A stretch of 40,818 bases of DNA from Nephromyces sp. MM_2019 (GCA_015657535.1 JADHZB010000171.1:1-40818), one strand, 5' to 3'; shown: positions 12,201 to 24,061, counted from the stretch's first letter. A program made the numbers and translations. Notes: generated by a model from the letters alone, not told the origin.

Positions 12201-15200
12201 CTGCTCCTATATAGTCCCGACCGACATGGAGGGTTTGTCGCCTTACATCTTTCAAAAGGAAGCGAGAACTCGCAGACTTTTTAGATGATTTTTTCGAGTG
12301 CTGCCATAAAGTCGTACCATCCATCCCCCTCTCAATATCTCGAAATCTACCCCCCAAAGCCGAGAAGTTAAGAGAATAATCCTCAACTGAGGCTTCAGGA
12401 ATTAAGCTCACCTGAAAGAGCTTACGATGAAATCTAGTATCCCAAACTATCAAAATCTCATCCAAGCCCACAGTCACAAGACGACGAATTCCATCATACG
12501 CACTACGATAAATGTTACACCTGAGAAACATTGAAGATGAGAGAGGTGAGAGTGGAGAGAAAGAGGGGCTGAGAGAGGAGCGAGGAGCTCAAGTAGCGAG
12601 AAAGAGAGACTTAAGGGTTTAAGAAGAAAACCATAAGGGCAGCTATAAATGGGTAGCTCAAAAGAGTATTAAAAGATTATAAGTTCAAGCAAGAAAACAG
12701 GATTCAAAGGAGAAAAAAGCAGGTATATCAAAGAGCTATTCGATAGAAGAAACATATTCTATACAACTCCATCAAAGCGAAAGGTCAGAAACAAAGAAAC
12801 TGAAAAAAAAACACACAAAAAAACAAAAAAGCTTTCCTTCCAGCTACTAAACCAGATTCCATGCATGAAGAAACAGAGCAAATTTCCTCAGTAGATACGT
12901 CTCATATGCCAAAGAAGATGTGTTACTAGTCTCATCATCAAGTGCGATTTTATCAATACAAAGGCTATTTTTTGTACAGAAAGGACTTAATAAAAATCTT
13001 AGATTCAGGCTAATATGATGATTTCTGAATATAGTAGTTGAAGCATTAAAAAACCCTGCGCATTAGATGCTTTTCTCCCTACTCTAGAAAAGAGAGTTTT
13101 CTTGCATTTTAAGACTCAATATTGCAGCCAAAAAGATACACACATACACAGCGAAGCTATAAAGCAGTAAGAAAGAGTTAAAGGTATCTACTTAAAACAG
13201 TGGTCGCAAGATCATCATAGGCAGATATGAGCATACAATGTTAATTTCGTGGATAGATCACTGATAACACATGGTCTCAACGAGAAAAAAGCTCTATGAA
13301 GCATACCTGTGACCGTTTAATACACTGGAATACCTGACTAAAACATCTTTACCTGTACCTGCAAACGGAATCTAGCCGTGTGTGTACATACACCGATGGA
13401 AAAGCAGACATGCTTTTCCAGGAAAAAAGAGCGCATGTAGAATAACTTCAACTCGAGCATAAATTAAAACCAAGTAAAACACACACACAATACAAACAAA
13501 CGTAAATCCCATAACTTCAACGGAAAAATGGCATCTAGCCGTGTGTGTACATACACTAATGGAAAATAAAAAAAAACGCAACAAATTGGATCTGCTCATT
13601 TTGACAAGCAGCTCTTCTTCACTGCATTAAAGCATTCAAGCACACTTACCATTTGTAGTTGTGACGTGCACCAGCCGAATAATTTTCTGCACAACTACAA
13701 GGGAAAAAAGTAGAAGATAAAAACCATTCAAAAAAGAAAATCAAAGAAACATATATTTATGATTATTTTTAGACAAAAAAAAGGAAAAAACACACTATTA
13801 GAAGGGAAGATGCAGGAAAAAGCAAATAGAATATCACAGAATAAGCAAAAGCTATCAGCTGAGAAATTCGAGGAAATTCGCACACAAGAGGTAGAAAAAA
13901 AGGAAAAACATTAGAAACGCTGATGAGCTTTGACCGCGATAGAGCTTGAAGATTAGCAGTAATTTAGTAGAGATAATCGCTTTTTTACAGATTTGTGTAG
14001 GATTTTCTAGGGTGGACATCACCAGAAAAGCATCAAAAATTCATCAACTGCTTATCTGCACACAAGAAAAAAACCCTAAAGAAATCCGATAGAAAGCATA
14101 GGTTTCGTTCTGCAAGTGCTACACACATAAAGTGTAGGAATATCATATATCCTTAAGAATATCAACTCTTACTACCTATCAAAGTATACTGGCAGGTAAA
14201 TACTTCGTGAGTTATACATCCCTTCGAAAATGCAACACACACGAAAAAACACTCTTTGGCTGGCTAACACACCAACTGATTAACTATAGCCTTCCACGAA
14301 TAAAGTCTAAAAAGCAAGTGCGAACCCATAAAATCCATTCTGTAGAGCAACTCAATCAGCTAGCAGCCTAAAGCTATAAAGCATCACAAACATGAAGGGG
14401 GGGGTATCCCCATAGAGTACTCATCAACTTGAGAAGGATAGCCGCACTTAAGTATGCAGAGCTCTCTCAATAAGAAGTCAAAATCAATGCACTGTGTGTA
14501 GAGAAAAAAAAGCAAAAACCCGCACATCAAAGGGTAGTACACACACGTATGCAGAAACACACACACACACATATATATCCACACACACACACATATATAT
14601 CCACACACACACACACATATATCCACACACACACACATATATATCCACACACACACACATATACACACACACACATACACACACATATACACACACACAC
14701 ATATACACACGCACACATGATACGAATAGCTCAAACTAACCTAGAGCCCATTTGTCTTCCTCTAGGTGTATCAGAGCAGAGAGGGCACCAGTGACTTTAC
14801 AATCTTCACGCCCAAACGGAGGGTCGTGAAAGAATTGAACAGCCAAAGAACGAGGCTGATGGCCTGTTGAGGGAGTAACAAAAGGACTTCTTCTTTCCAG
14901 CTTCAGGCAACGCCTCTCGGGTTCAGAAAGAAACAAGCCCTTTAGTGAAAAGACAAGACACACACACATACTCAAGGAATAGGAAAAAAAAAGAGACAGA
15001 AGTGTAGATAAAAAGGGGGAAGACTCACAAAAAAATACACCCAGGATAGAATCCCAGAAAATGGCAGACACGTGGATAAAAAAAGACACACACACAAGTC
15101 AAATATCAGCAAAAACGGCAAAAAAACCTCAAAATAAAATCATCAAACACACCATCAAACACACCATCAAACACACCATCAAACACACCATCAAACACAC

Positions 15201-18200
15201 CATCAAACCTACTTTCAATGAGAAAAATGTTACATGCCAACTGCAAGAGCAGAGAGCAAGAATGCCCGAGTTTACATCCAATTTGCAGAGAGTAAAGCCA
15301 CCCTCCACCGAGTACACACTGTGCCATCCTTTCAAAGGGCTGTTAGAATCATAAAAAAATACTCTTACTCCCCAGTTTGATACACCAGCCAGCAGCCACC
15401 ACTGATTACCTTAAAAGATGGAAAGCAGAGAGACATAGAGACATATATATACGTATGCAAAGATATATATAGACAACACATATTTATATATACACACTTC
15501 AAAAATACACACACAGGGAATGTGCAGTTGAATGGCAGGAAGACAAAACTTCAGGAAAAGCAAAAGGCTGCAGGGAGGTTAAGAAACTCGTTCAAGTAGC
15601 AGGCAAAGAACTGGAGAAATCAATTTTTACAGCATCAAAAAGCAGAGAAAAATACATAGCCTCATTATACACCCACACCACCCTCATCTCACACACACCG
15701 CTATCATCTCACACACACAACCCTCATCGGTGTGCAAAATTTAAGCACAGAAAAGAGCAGCGGGAAGCGGCTTTTCTTCATCAAAATGTCTAGAGTAGAC
15801 TGTAATGTATCAGATATCAAATCTTTAGACAAAATGCACCCGCTTTCCGAAAAAAGCCATCATCTACTCCGGAGCAAAGAGGGAAACACACACACACACA
15901 CACACACACTCAAAATTGAAACTTTCACATACCTGAAAGCTATACCACTGAAAACTGAGTGCCGGCTATCGCAAACCATTGAACTAACCCACAAAAACCC
16001 TCTTCATCAGCATGATACCCAATCAAATTTTCATACATTCTCACACAAACAAACTCGTCTCAGCATTTTCACACACACACACTTTAACGAATAAGCATCT
16101 AAAGCCCCCCCTGCTTACCGTATAAGGCTACAGGATCATCCTTTCTCGAATAAACACCAAACCCAGCATCCTGCTTATCACAAAAAACGCTCTCGCACTC
16201 TTCAAAAGACATCGAATTGTTGAGCCTTATATTTCCTCCAGTATAATTCGCTCTGCTCATCTTCTCGAATGAGGAATCCACCCTCTTCGCACGCCAAGGA
16301 GCCCCACATATTACCCTCAGGTGATCAACCACCCCTCTGGAATAAGCTTGGCCTCTTGGAGCTACTCTACCTACGTAATCGTAATACAAACCACCATTAG
16401 CCCTTAAGTTCAATTCATTCGCAATCTTCGCTCTATCCTCATTACCTAAGAATTTAACGTCATTCTTAGCTTCAAAGCACTGCGGATTAGGAAAAGTTCC
16501 TCGTCTCAAACTAGAGGGAGTTGTACTCTCTGCAGAATCAGCGTCTCGTCGCTTCCAGCAAGTTCCACTACTAACACTTTCCGCATTATCTCTACCAGTG
16601 AAGCTCTCATTATTTCCAGAAGCTGCAGATGCAGAAACATCCGCAGAAACGTCCTTGTTAGATCGAAGATTCTCACCAATTTCAGCTCCTATACCACCCT
16701 CCTTCCTGCAGATTCCTCCACGAGCCATATCACCACCAGCAGCATCACTAAGATCATATATCTTCGGTGGGATAGAGCAGAAAATTTCCCCATGGGTTGT
16801 ACCCACAGTAATCACTCCAGACACAATACCATCTCCTCGGCCATGAGGAAAAGAAAGGAATGGAGGTCGCGATCTCGAGCTCCACGTGGCTGCTTGAGGC
16901 TTAGCCCTAGAGAAAGGCACAGAACCCCCAAGAGAAGGCTTTTCAGGATGAAATGGGGGGGTAGCCACAGAGCATGGGTTCTCTCGCAATAGAAGATCAT
17001 CATTGAAGAGGAGAGCATCTACACACGCGATAGTATCACCTGGAGGAAGAATGAAAGAAGCATAGGCAGCAGGGATGGCAGAATTAGAATCGCAGTCAAA
17101 ATTGAGGACTGCCACAGGGCTTATATCTCCCACGATAAGAGACTCGGAGTCAGCATCTTCAAGAAGGGAAGCAGCTACAGGTATCGGTGAATAAGCCACG
17201 CACAAAAAGTTGGAGGGAGTTAATGAAGGCTTTGATTCCTTCCTAGGCTTTGACATTGGAGAAGAAAAAGTGTCTTTTTTAGAGCTAAACGTAGGCGAAT
17301 TCGATGGGCAGGCAGAAATTCCCTCCTTTTTATTAATGCTAGTGCCGCAAGATGATGACGATGATACAATTTTTGTTTGAGAAGAATCAGCACCTTCCTT
17401 CTTGCTATGAGCATGTGATGGAGTTGAGAGCTTAGAACCACACCGAACATGAGAATCCTCATTTTTGCCACTTTCACTACCCTGAAACGAGAGTCGAGTT
17501 GAAGAATTCTGGATATCATCTTGATTTCTTTTGTTCTTATTGTGCCGAGAGGATGACGAAGCTACCATAGGAGCTAGATCCTCCTGGGGTACTGTAGAAG
17601 CTGCATCCTTTATCTCTCGGGAGTCATGAAGTTCGTTTGTGAGTTTACAATCCTTCTTTGACGAGACAGAGTAGCTGCTTGACACTCTAGTTAAATATCT
17701 TCGAAGTATCTCTTGCTGACTTCCCACATAGTAAAACCCTTGCCTACCATCTTCAACGGTAACGATCTTAATGGCTGCAATTTTTTGCTGATCTCGTCGC
17801 TTTTTAAGCCATTCCTTCCACTTCTGCCGAAGGGCAATCTTATCACTGGCAGCACGACGTATTATATCTCCCTTTATTGAAGCTCCTTTACCCGCTCCCT
17901 CACATCTCAGAGAGAAGGAGGATTCCCCTCCGGTCTCAAGATTCACTCCTCCCCCCCTCATCAAAGAAGAACTGTCGTAGAAGTACCAGCTAGGCATTCG
18001 AGGGATGCGCATCCTTTGAACGTTTTGCCCGTAAACTGCAGTAAAATCAACGAGGAAAAGACCGTCTGAAGCAAAGCACATAATCACTCCCCTCCGAGGT
18101 AGCTTTGTCAGGCAAACATCATCAGCCCGACCTCCAAACTTCTCAATGTAGCTTATCGCCTCACGTGTGTGTCTCTGCGTATTCCAGGCGAGATTCTGCT

Positions 18201-18498
18201 TGCCAACAGCAAGAACGCGACATCTGAAGACTGAGGCATCACCGTAAAGATCAGCCTCCTGAAAAGAAGGAATAGTCTTTGCATGCCGGCGCCAGAGGGA
18301 TAAAAATAAGGAGCCCTTGCCTACCTCATAAGAGGCCTTGCAGCTAGACTGCCAAAACAGGAAAGTTGAAAAATCTACAAACTCGAAAATTCGGCGGAGA
18401 ACCTCATTGCTCTGATTATCAAAGGAGCACTGTGTATAGTTCAGCGGGTTCTTTGTAGAAACCCCTCGTTGTGCCTTTTGAGAGAGATTCATTGCCAT
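9271..18498 (-). CDS. Large F-box and WD40-repeat protein, nine exons
   Basis: Exons, 5' to 3' on minus: 18498-16119, 15409-15213, 14939-14741, 13694-13650, 13337-13307, 13260-13237, 12520-12034, 11687-11433, 11040-9271. All introns are GT-AG, phases agree, and the total is 1,795 codons plus TGA. A TAA stop lies directly before the ATG, fixing the start. Residues about 29-72 match the F-box (NEVLRRIFEFVDF, then a conserved C, then SLWRRH). WD40-type blades are visible: VRVFFYD in exon 2; a GALSALI strand in exon 3 running into IRLVHVTTTN in exon 4; VLNGHS across exons 5-6; DEILIVWDTR in exon 7; and a closing strand AWQIWSFD at the C-terminus. Between blades lie Ser-rich, probably disordered insertions (mid exon 1, late exon 7, exon 8, most of exon 9). 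Known F-box/WD40 proteins recruit substrates to SCF ubiquitin ligases through Skp1; that role is inferred here. The family is clear; orthology is not. Exons 5 and 6 are the least certain. Confidence 0.82.
10585..10593 (-). repeat. G9 homopolymer inside coding exon 9
   Basis: Nine C on plus, read as three Gly codons on minus between Ile and Leu-Phe-Asn. The reading frame is intact across it. Confidence 0.9.
11089..11257. repeat. Nonamer array (GCGGAAGAA)n inside intron 8 of the F-box gene
   Basis: About 18 near-perfect 9-bp units, interrupted once by GATGAAGAAAAA. It lies wholly between exon 9 (ends 11040) and exon 8 (starts 11433). On plus it would read Glu-Glu-Ala and on minus Phe-Phe-Arg; neither is part of the gene model. 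Confidence 0.95.
11898..11920. repeat. Poly-A followed by (CA)n in intron 7
   Basis: An A-run and a short (AC)n tract in the intron between exons 8 and 7, giving a T-rich/TG-rich intron on the transcribed strand. Confidence 0.8.
13237..13694 (-). other. Micro-exon cluster within the WD40 domain
   Basis: Three exons of 45, 31 and 24 nt (13694-13650, 13337-13307, 13260-13237) are needed to carry the WD40 pattern from DKWAL in exon 3 through IRLVHVTTTN and VLNGHS to the exon 7 blade. The 45-nt exon has a strong pyrimidine tract and a GTAAGT donor. The intron between the last two is only 46 nt. The 24-nt exon keeps phase whether included or skipped, so it could be a cassette. Confidence 0.6.
14555..14716. 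repeat. (CA)n/ATATATCC minisatellite in intron 3
   Basis: Units of about 20-22 bp made of (AC)5-7 and ATATATCC, four or more copies, then interrupted CA/TA. It lies in the 1,046-nt intron between exons 3 and 4, close to the exon 3 donor. Confidence 0.92.
15141..15207. repeat. 12-mer array (CATCAAACACAC)n in intron 2
   Basis: Six near-identical 12-bp units ending a few bases from the exon 2 donor at 15212. On minus they read GTGTGTTTGATG and so place repeated GT steps just inside the intron. Confidence 0.95.
15888..15909. repeat. (CA)n microsatellite in intron 1
   Basis: About 11 CA units in the intron between exon 1 (ends 16119) and exon 2 (starts 15409). Two shorter CA-rich blocks with CCCTCATC/TATCATCTCACA units precede it at 15668-15725. 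Confidence 0.9.
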
Positions 18499-18770
18499 TT
18501 AATCGTGAAGAACAGAGATTCAATGAAATGAAACTCGTTGGCCTGCTTCAACTAGCGAGATTCTCTTCAAAAAAGGTAATTTTCCACCAAGAAGCCGACT
18601 ATACAAGGCTGATTTTCTTTTTAAAAAAGCGCGAATCACTGTGGATCTACAAGTTCGAACGCACAGAGAGAAAGCAGAGGTGTTACGCAGTGATTAGGCA
18701 TGCTATTGTCTGCTTGAGGTCAAAATAAAAAATATGATATTGTTGTAGATCTAATTCGCGTAAATTCCCT

Positions 18771-18875
18771 TCAAATGTCCTCATTTTTTGCTTCTTTTTT
18801 CTCCTTTGACTTTTTTTCTTTCGCGTTTTCTGCAGCTTTCGGCTTAGGTACAGGGTACGGTCTTGGAATTAACTG
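18771..18875 (-). CDS. Possible terminal exon of a Lys/Pro-rich protein
   Basis: Read on minus, the frame gives PRPYPVPKPKAAENAKEKK followed by more Lys/Glu and then TGA at 18771. A TAG/GCAG acceptor-like site lies directly upstream. Pro-Lys then Lys-Glu composition is typical of a disordered protein tail. The same frame continues upstream across one TAG as HSIVGEAVTMEKR (to 18923). No upstream exons could be found. It lies about 270 nt upstream of the F-box gene's ATG on the same strand, so it could be the 3' end of a neighbour. The plus strand is also open here for 94 codons, Phe-rich as expected from the antisense of a Lys/Glu-rich tail. Confidence 0.25.
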   Translation of the reverse strand, partial: QLIPRPYPVPKPKAAENAKEKKSKEKKEAKNEDI

Positions 18876-20985
18876 CTACCTCTTCTCCATAGTAACAGCC
18901 TCTCCAACGATTGAATGCCCCTGCGAAGCTCATCTGTATACAAGGCAGAAATTCAAAGACTTAAATCTTTGCAAGCTAAAGAAAAACATAATCAAGTCTT
19001 CTACGCGATACTTCAATAAAATGTGCATGTATTTGTGCGTCTCTCCGAGAAAAGGCTGAGTTTTTTCAAATTTTCAAGGTTTTTGTCAAGTTAAAAGCAG
19101 TGATTTATCGCCCAACAGTACTCATATTTTATTCGCTTTAACAGATGAGTTTCCTTTATAAGCAGAGACCATAGCACATTGCAAAATCACAAAAATTCTA
19201 TAGAGAAGACCAGAGTAAATGATAAAGTTTATGCACTTTATCATGCTTCAACCAGCATGAAAAAAAGTTCGCACCTTCAGTGGAGGAGACTGCTACATAC
19301 AAGCATATCGATAGAACATCAGAGAAGGAATAATTCATTCAAATCTAAAGGATATTTCAATTCTGTATCTAACACCCCCAACTAGTTCTAAAAGGCTATC
19401 AAAACACACTTCTTTAGTGAGCTGTACATAATTCCTGTAACTCCTTCAGGATATGGGCGTGCGGATAAATAACCTGTTCTATTAGACCTACATGAACCAC
19501 TAATCTACGTCCTTTGCAAAAATTGCTAACAAACGATCTTAGAGCAGAGCTTTGTATTTACAATAGATTGGCTTTCAGACATGAAAAACAAATAAAGTGA
19601 TGCCAAACAAAATCCCTTATAAATTTTGCAGAAGTAAGAAAGAAATAACCTGCTGCTCTGAAAATAAGGCAAGTCAACGCAAAGCAAGCCTATTAAACAG
19701 AAAAAAGTGGAAAAAACCCAGAAAGCGAAATAGTGATAAAGCTTTAAAAATCTATAATTGCTTCCATATCTTGTGCAACTGCAAAGAAGAGAAAAAAAAT
19801 CAAAAATTTTCCCCAAAAGTAGCTATCTTTTCCGGAATAAACAATTCCTTCCTAATGAGGCAGCTACGCCACTTATACTTGCAAGAAAGCAAAGCAACGA
19901 AATTGAGAAAACGGCAATAACTTTGTATCAACTTGAATGCGTGTTTGAGTCACCGGCAAATCACACGTCTTCGCTTTTGCAAAATATTAATTTGCAATGA
20001 TTATCATCCTTACAAGTAGTAATGAGGGTTAATTCTACAGCTTTCACCACACTGTACGTAAGTCTAAGACTTTATGTACTAGCGGTAACTACTTCACAAC
20101 AAGCTCGATTGCACTTGCCTCCCACTTTCGTCTTTTGAATGACTCTGACCAGCTGCCATACTCGCAAAAGTTTGCTGGAACCGGCTCTTAGCAAATCATC
20201 TGTCCAGATAGTTACTGCATCAGAAATACTCAAGCTATAAGGAAGTCAAAACTCTAGTAAAAATCATAATAAGCCCCCCTTTTTATAACTAGCATGCCTC
20301 CATTGCTCTTGAAGAGATTTTCGTGGGACTACGAAGCATACATCATAAAAAATTGCAGGCAGGTATTACACCTTTCCTCCACGTGGCCTCCGTTTCTAAT
20401 TAAATCTTTTCACCATAATATTACGTCCTGCCGTTAAACGTTGTGAGCACCCAGAAAAAACAGCGATAATCCGATGTTCCATGATGACAAGCAGGCAGCA
20501 CCAGTTGAGTGTACGTACACTGGATACTTTAATAAAATTATTTCATCTTTTATTTCGGTAAAAATAAAGCTTACAGCAAAAAGAAGACAAGTGCAACTTC
20601 TGTGCATAAACATACAGTACACACTCAATGTGCCGTCATGGAATATCAGACGTACATGCCTGTGTGTAACCCTCTAAAGTTAGCAAGCTGTTAAAGATTG
20701 AGAAGGCCAGGATAATACTAACTCCAAAGGGAGTCATCATAATTTAACCATATGGCTTGTGGCAAGCACAAGAAATTGCTTCCATTCATCATGTCGCGGT
20801 GAATAGTTTGTGTATGCACCAAATGGCAGAATATTTGTGTAGGGCGTGTATCTGCCTTGTAAAGGCGAATGAGCTAAATTATTGCCAGAAGGAATAAGTC
20901 TTTTCAATGGAGATTAAACGTACATGTATTCTTCCTAGTTGGAACTGGACTATTGCAAATTTAGTAAATTTGGTATTTATTACCA
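18876..20985. other. Region without recognised genes
   Basis: AT-rich sequence almost free of CA/TG tracts. Open frames on both strands are of chance length and composition (mostly Lys/Asn or Phe/Leu). No RNA gene was recognised. Confidence 0.45.
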
Positions 20986-21250
20986 CCAAATATATAGTCA
21001 CCCTTGTGGTGGATTGTATACAGAAGGGGCATCTTGGGACAACCCCATGATCAATAGTACCGATCTAGTGTCTTGAAGCCGTGCAGCCCTAGACCGAGCA
21101 CCTCCGTTGTTGGGTATAAGCTAACGAGATAGACTTGGTGATTGGGGTGTGGGTGTTGAGCAACTACCTTGTTAGGTTCCTATAAGGTAACGATATAGAT
21201 GTGTTGGTAAGTATGTGGCTCTTTTGGGTTGGACCTTGGCAAAAATTCAC
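20970..21250. other. GC-richer island with a diverged tandem duplication; possible structured RNA
   Basis: A short stem (ACCACC against GGTGG) at about 20980-21015 is followed by two tandem copies of about 62 bp (from 21094 and from 21156). Both share GAGCA, TTGTTNGGT, ATAAG, TAACGA and ATAGA in order. The island stands out from its AT-rich surroundings and has no long open frame. I cannot match it to a known RNA family. Confidence 0.4.
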
Positions 21251-22409
21251 CCCAAAAAACAGTTAAACAAGATTTTCCTGACCTTCAACCTTTCAAGCCT
21301 TTTAGATACAGTCAACTGCCTCGTGAGCAAAAAATATATATCAAAGTTGCAAAGAGAAGAACCTCCTATCAATTAGTTACTATATAAGACTACAAACCAT
21401 GGAGCAATTGGGATTGCTAATATGCACTTATCCAAGAAAAGTGAAACTGCTGTTACTAGTATTAAGCCTTTTTTTTGAGTTGAGCCTTCAAAAAGCCTAC
21501 AATTCCAATGCCAAGATATGACAGAGTGCAGCTTGATGTGTCAAATTTAGATTCACTATACAAAGATATAAAAATGACCGTATCGTATGAAGAAATGCAG
21601 TTTTTTTTGTGTAGTAAAGCAGCCTGTGAGTAATAGTTGCTAGAAAGGAATGTGTCTGGCCTGAGCTTACTTTGAGATTGGTGGGTTTCATATTTGTCGG
21701 GCAAGTGCTGTGCAGGAATGAAAGTGAGCAGAAATTCCTCACATAAGAAGCCAAGGTGGCTCACCTCTATCAAGCATAAGGCTGAAATATAAAGAATTAA
21801 GCTATGCATCAAATTTTCAGCCGCCCGAGAGGACAGTTTTTTCAGGCTCTCAGTTAAGGAGCATGAAATCAAAGTTATGAGGATATCTCAGAGATCAAAC
21901 TATCTGCGGAACCAGAAAGTCGTCTGCATATTTTCAAAAAGCTAAGAATCACATGAGGAACCATTACCTATCTTGCAACGTTTTTATATTAGAGTTATAT
22001 TTCAATTTGGAAACACATCGAAGAACTTTGCCTTTTTTCTCGTGCTAGCACATCTTTATCTAGAAAACACGAAGCAAAGATGGGAGAATAAACGAAATCG
22101 TGATATTGCAATGCCAGAATGAGGGTTGAGCTCATGGGGAAAAAATATAAGCCCGATGCTTACATTTCTGGGTAGTAAGTATTGCGCGTTCAATGAGAGA
22201 AGGAGGCAATAACTGCACTTTGAATAGATTTAAACTTGCCTACCTAAAAGAACCAAAGAAATTTTGGAAGTATTGAATACGATCTCTTGGAGAATGATTT
22301 AAGGTATTTCCGAAAAGTTTTATCGAAGCTGCATGCAATGATGTCACGCCAAGGCGCTATGCTGGTTATTCATAATACCTAAAGCTAGAAAACTTTAAAG
22401 ATATGGGCA

Positions 22410-22545
22410 CTCTTTTAGCGCCGGCTAATACAGCAAGTAATACTGCATATTTCCGGGGTAAGACTTGGGACCGGGGTTACTCTTTGCCAGTAAAGAATCG
22501 CCGCCTGAAGGGTCAATGACCCATGTTTCCTATTGATGCACCCAT
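22410..22545. other. GC-richer island with palindrome GGGTCAATGACCC
   Basis: It contains two direct copies of CCGGGGTWA (near 22453 and 22473) and a near-palindrome with GGGTCA/TGACCC arms around one A (near 22519). There is no open frame. An RNA or a regulatory element is possible; I recognise neither. Confidence 0.3.
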
Positions 22546-24061
22546 ATATAAGAAAGTGACTTCTGTTAAGCTGATATATTTGTGACACATTGTGATGTGA
22601 TTGCAGCTAGTGCCTCGAAAATCTCAGTTTGAGACTAGATATAAGAAATAATATCATGGAAAAAAAGGGAAACCCCTTTGCTATCATAGAAGCCCAAAAT
22701 TGATTTTATGCTTCCGTGCTTTGTGGATATTCTGCAGCCTTCGTAAAATCGTCATACTAAATTGCGTTGCGTAACCAAGTTTACTGTGAGGCAAGTTAGT
22801 CGCCTCATCCTTGAGGATGTAAACATCACATGACTCAAAGACGTTTTGCTATTTTACTTAAAAAGCAATATCATCAGAGCTTTTTCGAATTGACAGCAGC
22901 TTTTACTAGCTGCGGCAACGTTCCAGTTGAAATGCAGCTCATTACCCTATTAATGCGTGTAATAGTCAAAATCCTAAGACATACAGAAGAAAGTCAAGAT
23001 CTGCATGGCTCAGGAAAGTGATTTGAGCGTTTTTTGTTACTCTTTGTTATTACTGAGAGGGTTAGACGTGTGTACCTCTAACTTATGTGCACTGTCAAAC
23101 AATAGCAATTTAAAACGCAAAGCTTGAGTGCCTTTTTATTTCTTTTATGTTTAGAGCAGCAGAAACACACTGTATTACAATGGCGAAGCTGAAGTGCGTA
23201 TTTTTTCCGAAGCATGGCTCCTTTGTTAATTTTGATATAGCATACGTTTCTGGACCAGCATTGGTGCACCACTTCATTTCAAGATCTAGCTATGCATTTG
23301 TAAATATCGTTATGGCGTAGGTTACGCAATTAACAATTCCATTTAAAGGCTTGAACGCCATTTCTTACTGAAGCAACTATGGTGGAATGAAAAGCACAGC
23401 CTAAAAGAAATTATTGTAGCCTTAATCTAAAAATTGTGGCACAGCAGTGGTATAATGTACTCAAAAGCTACAGAATAGTTAGCAGTCCTTTTTACACGCC
23501 GCAGCTGTGTATTTTTCTAGTGTCTCTTAGACTTTCATGATTTGTTAGCTTCTGATGCTACAAAACTCCTCCCTGCTCCCATTTTTGTTGCAGGTCTAAA
23601 CATGCATTCAAATAATAGTAGAAACACAGCTTACTGCCAAGCAAATCATCGAGCCTTTACATGTGTATGAAAGATACCATGAAAGAAATAAAAAATACAG
23701 TTTTACTAGGGAGGAATTTGCCCATGAAAAAATAGTACGTAAGATGCAGAAAAGAAAAAAAGCCCGTTTCTGATACCCGTCTATTTAAGGTCATCAACAA
23801 GATTCTAAAGAAAAATTGTAGGCAAACATTAAAGCTTAAAAAGCGAAAGAAACTATCTAATGAAAAAGAAAATACAAGTGCCACCTCCCGTAACGGTGAG
23901 CAGCTTTTTGGGTAAGAATTTCTGCAGGATTTACTGGATTTTTTCCAGTGTGGGAACTACATTTCTCTGTTGGAGTGGAAGGTATTGAATGCATTGGCTT
24001 CACTAACTATCTTTAGGCAAAAGCAGCAATAGGTGCTAATCGCGCAACCCAGCAATAGAGG

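Noticed and set aside
14384..14794. Cys/Val and Thr/His repeat frames
   Set aside because: CA/ATAT minisatellite inside intron 3.
18640..18665. tRNA T-arm-like GTTCGAAC
   Set aside because: The flanking bases cannot form the T stem and no anticodon or acceptor arm is present.
18771..18923. Reassigned TAG codon
   Set aside because: The other genes end cleanly at TAA, TAG or TGA and have no internal stops, so a single TAG here is better explained by a splice acceptor or chance.
21462..21872. 136-codon open frame on minus
   Set aside because: Length is near the chance limit for this composition. No family resemblance and no neighbouring exons.
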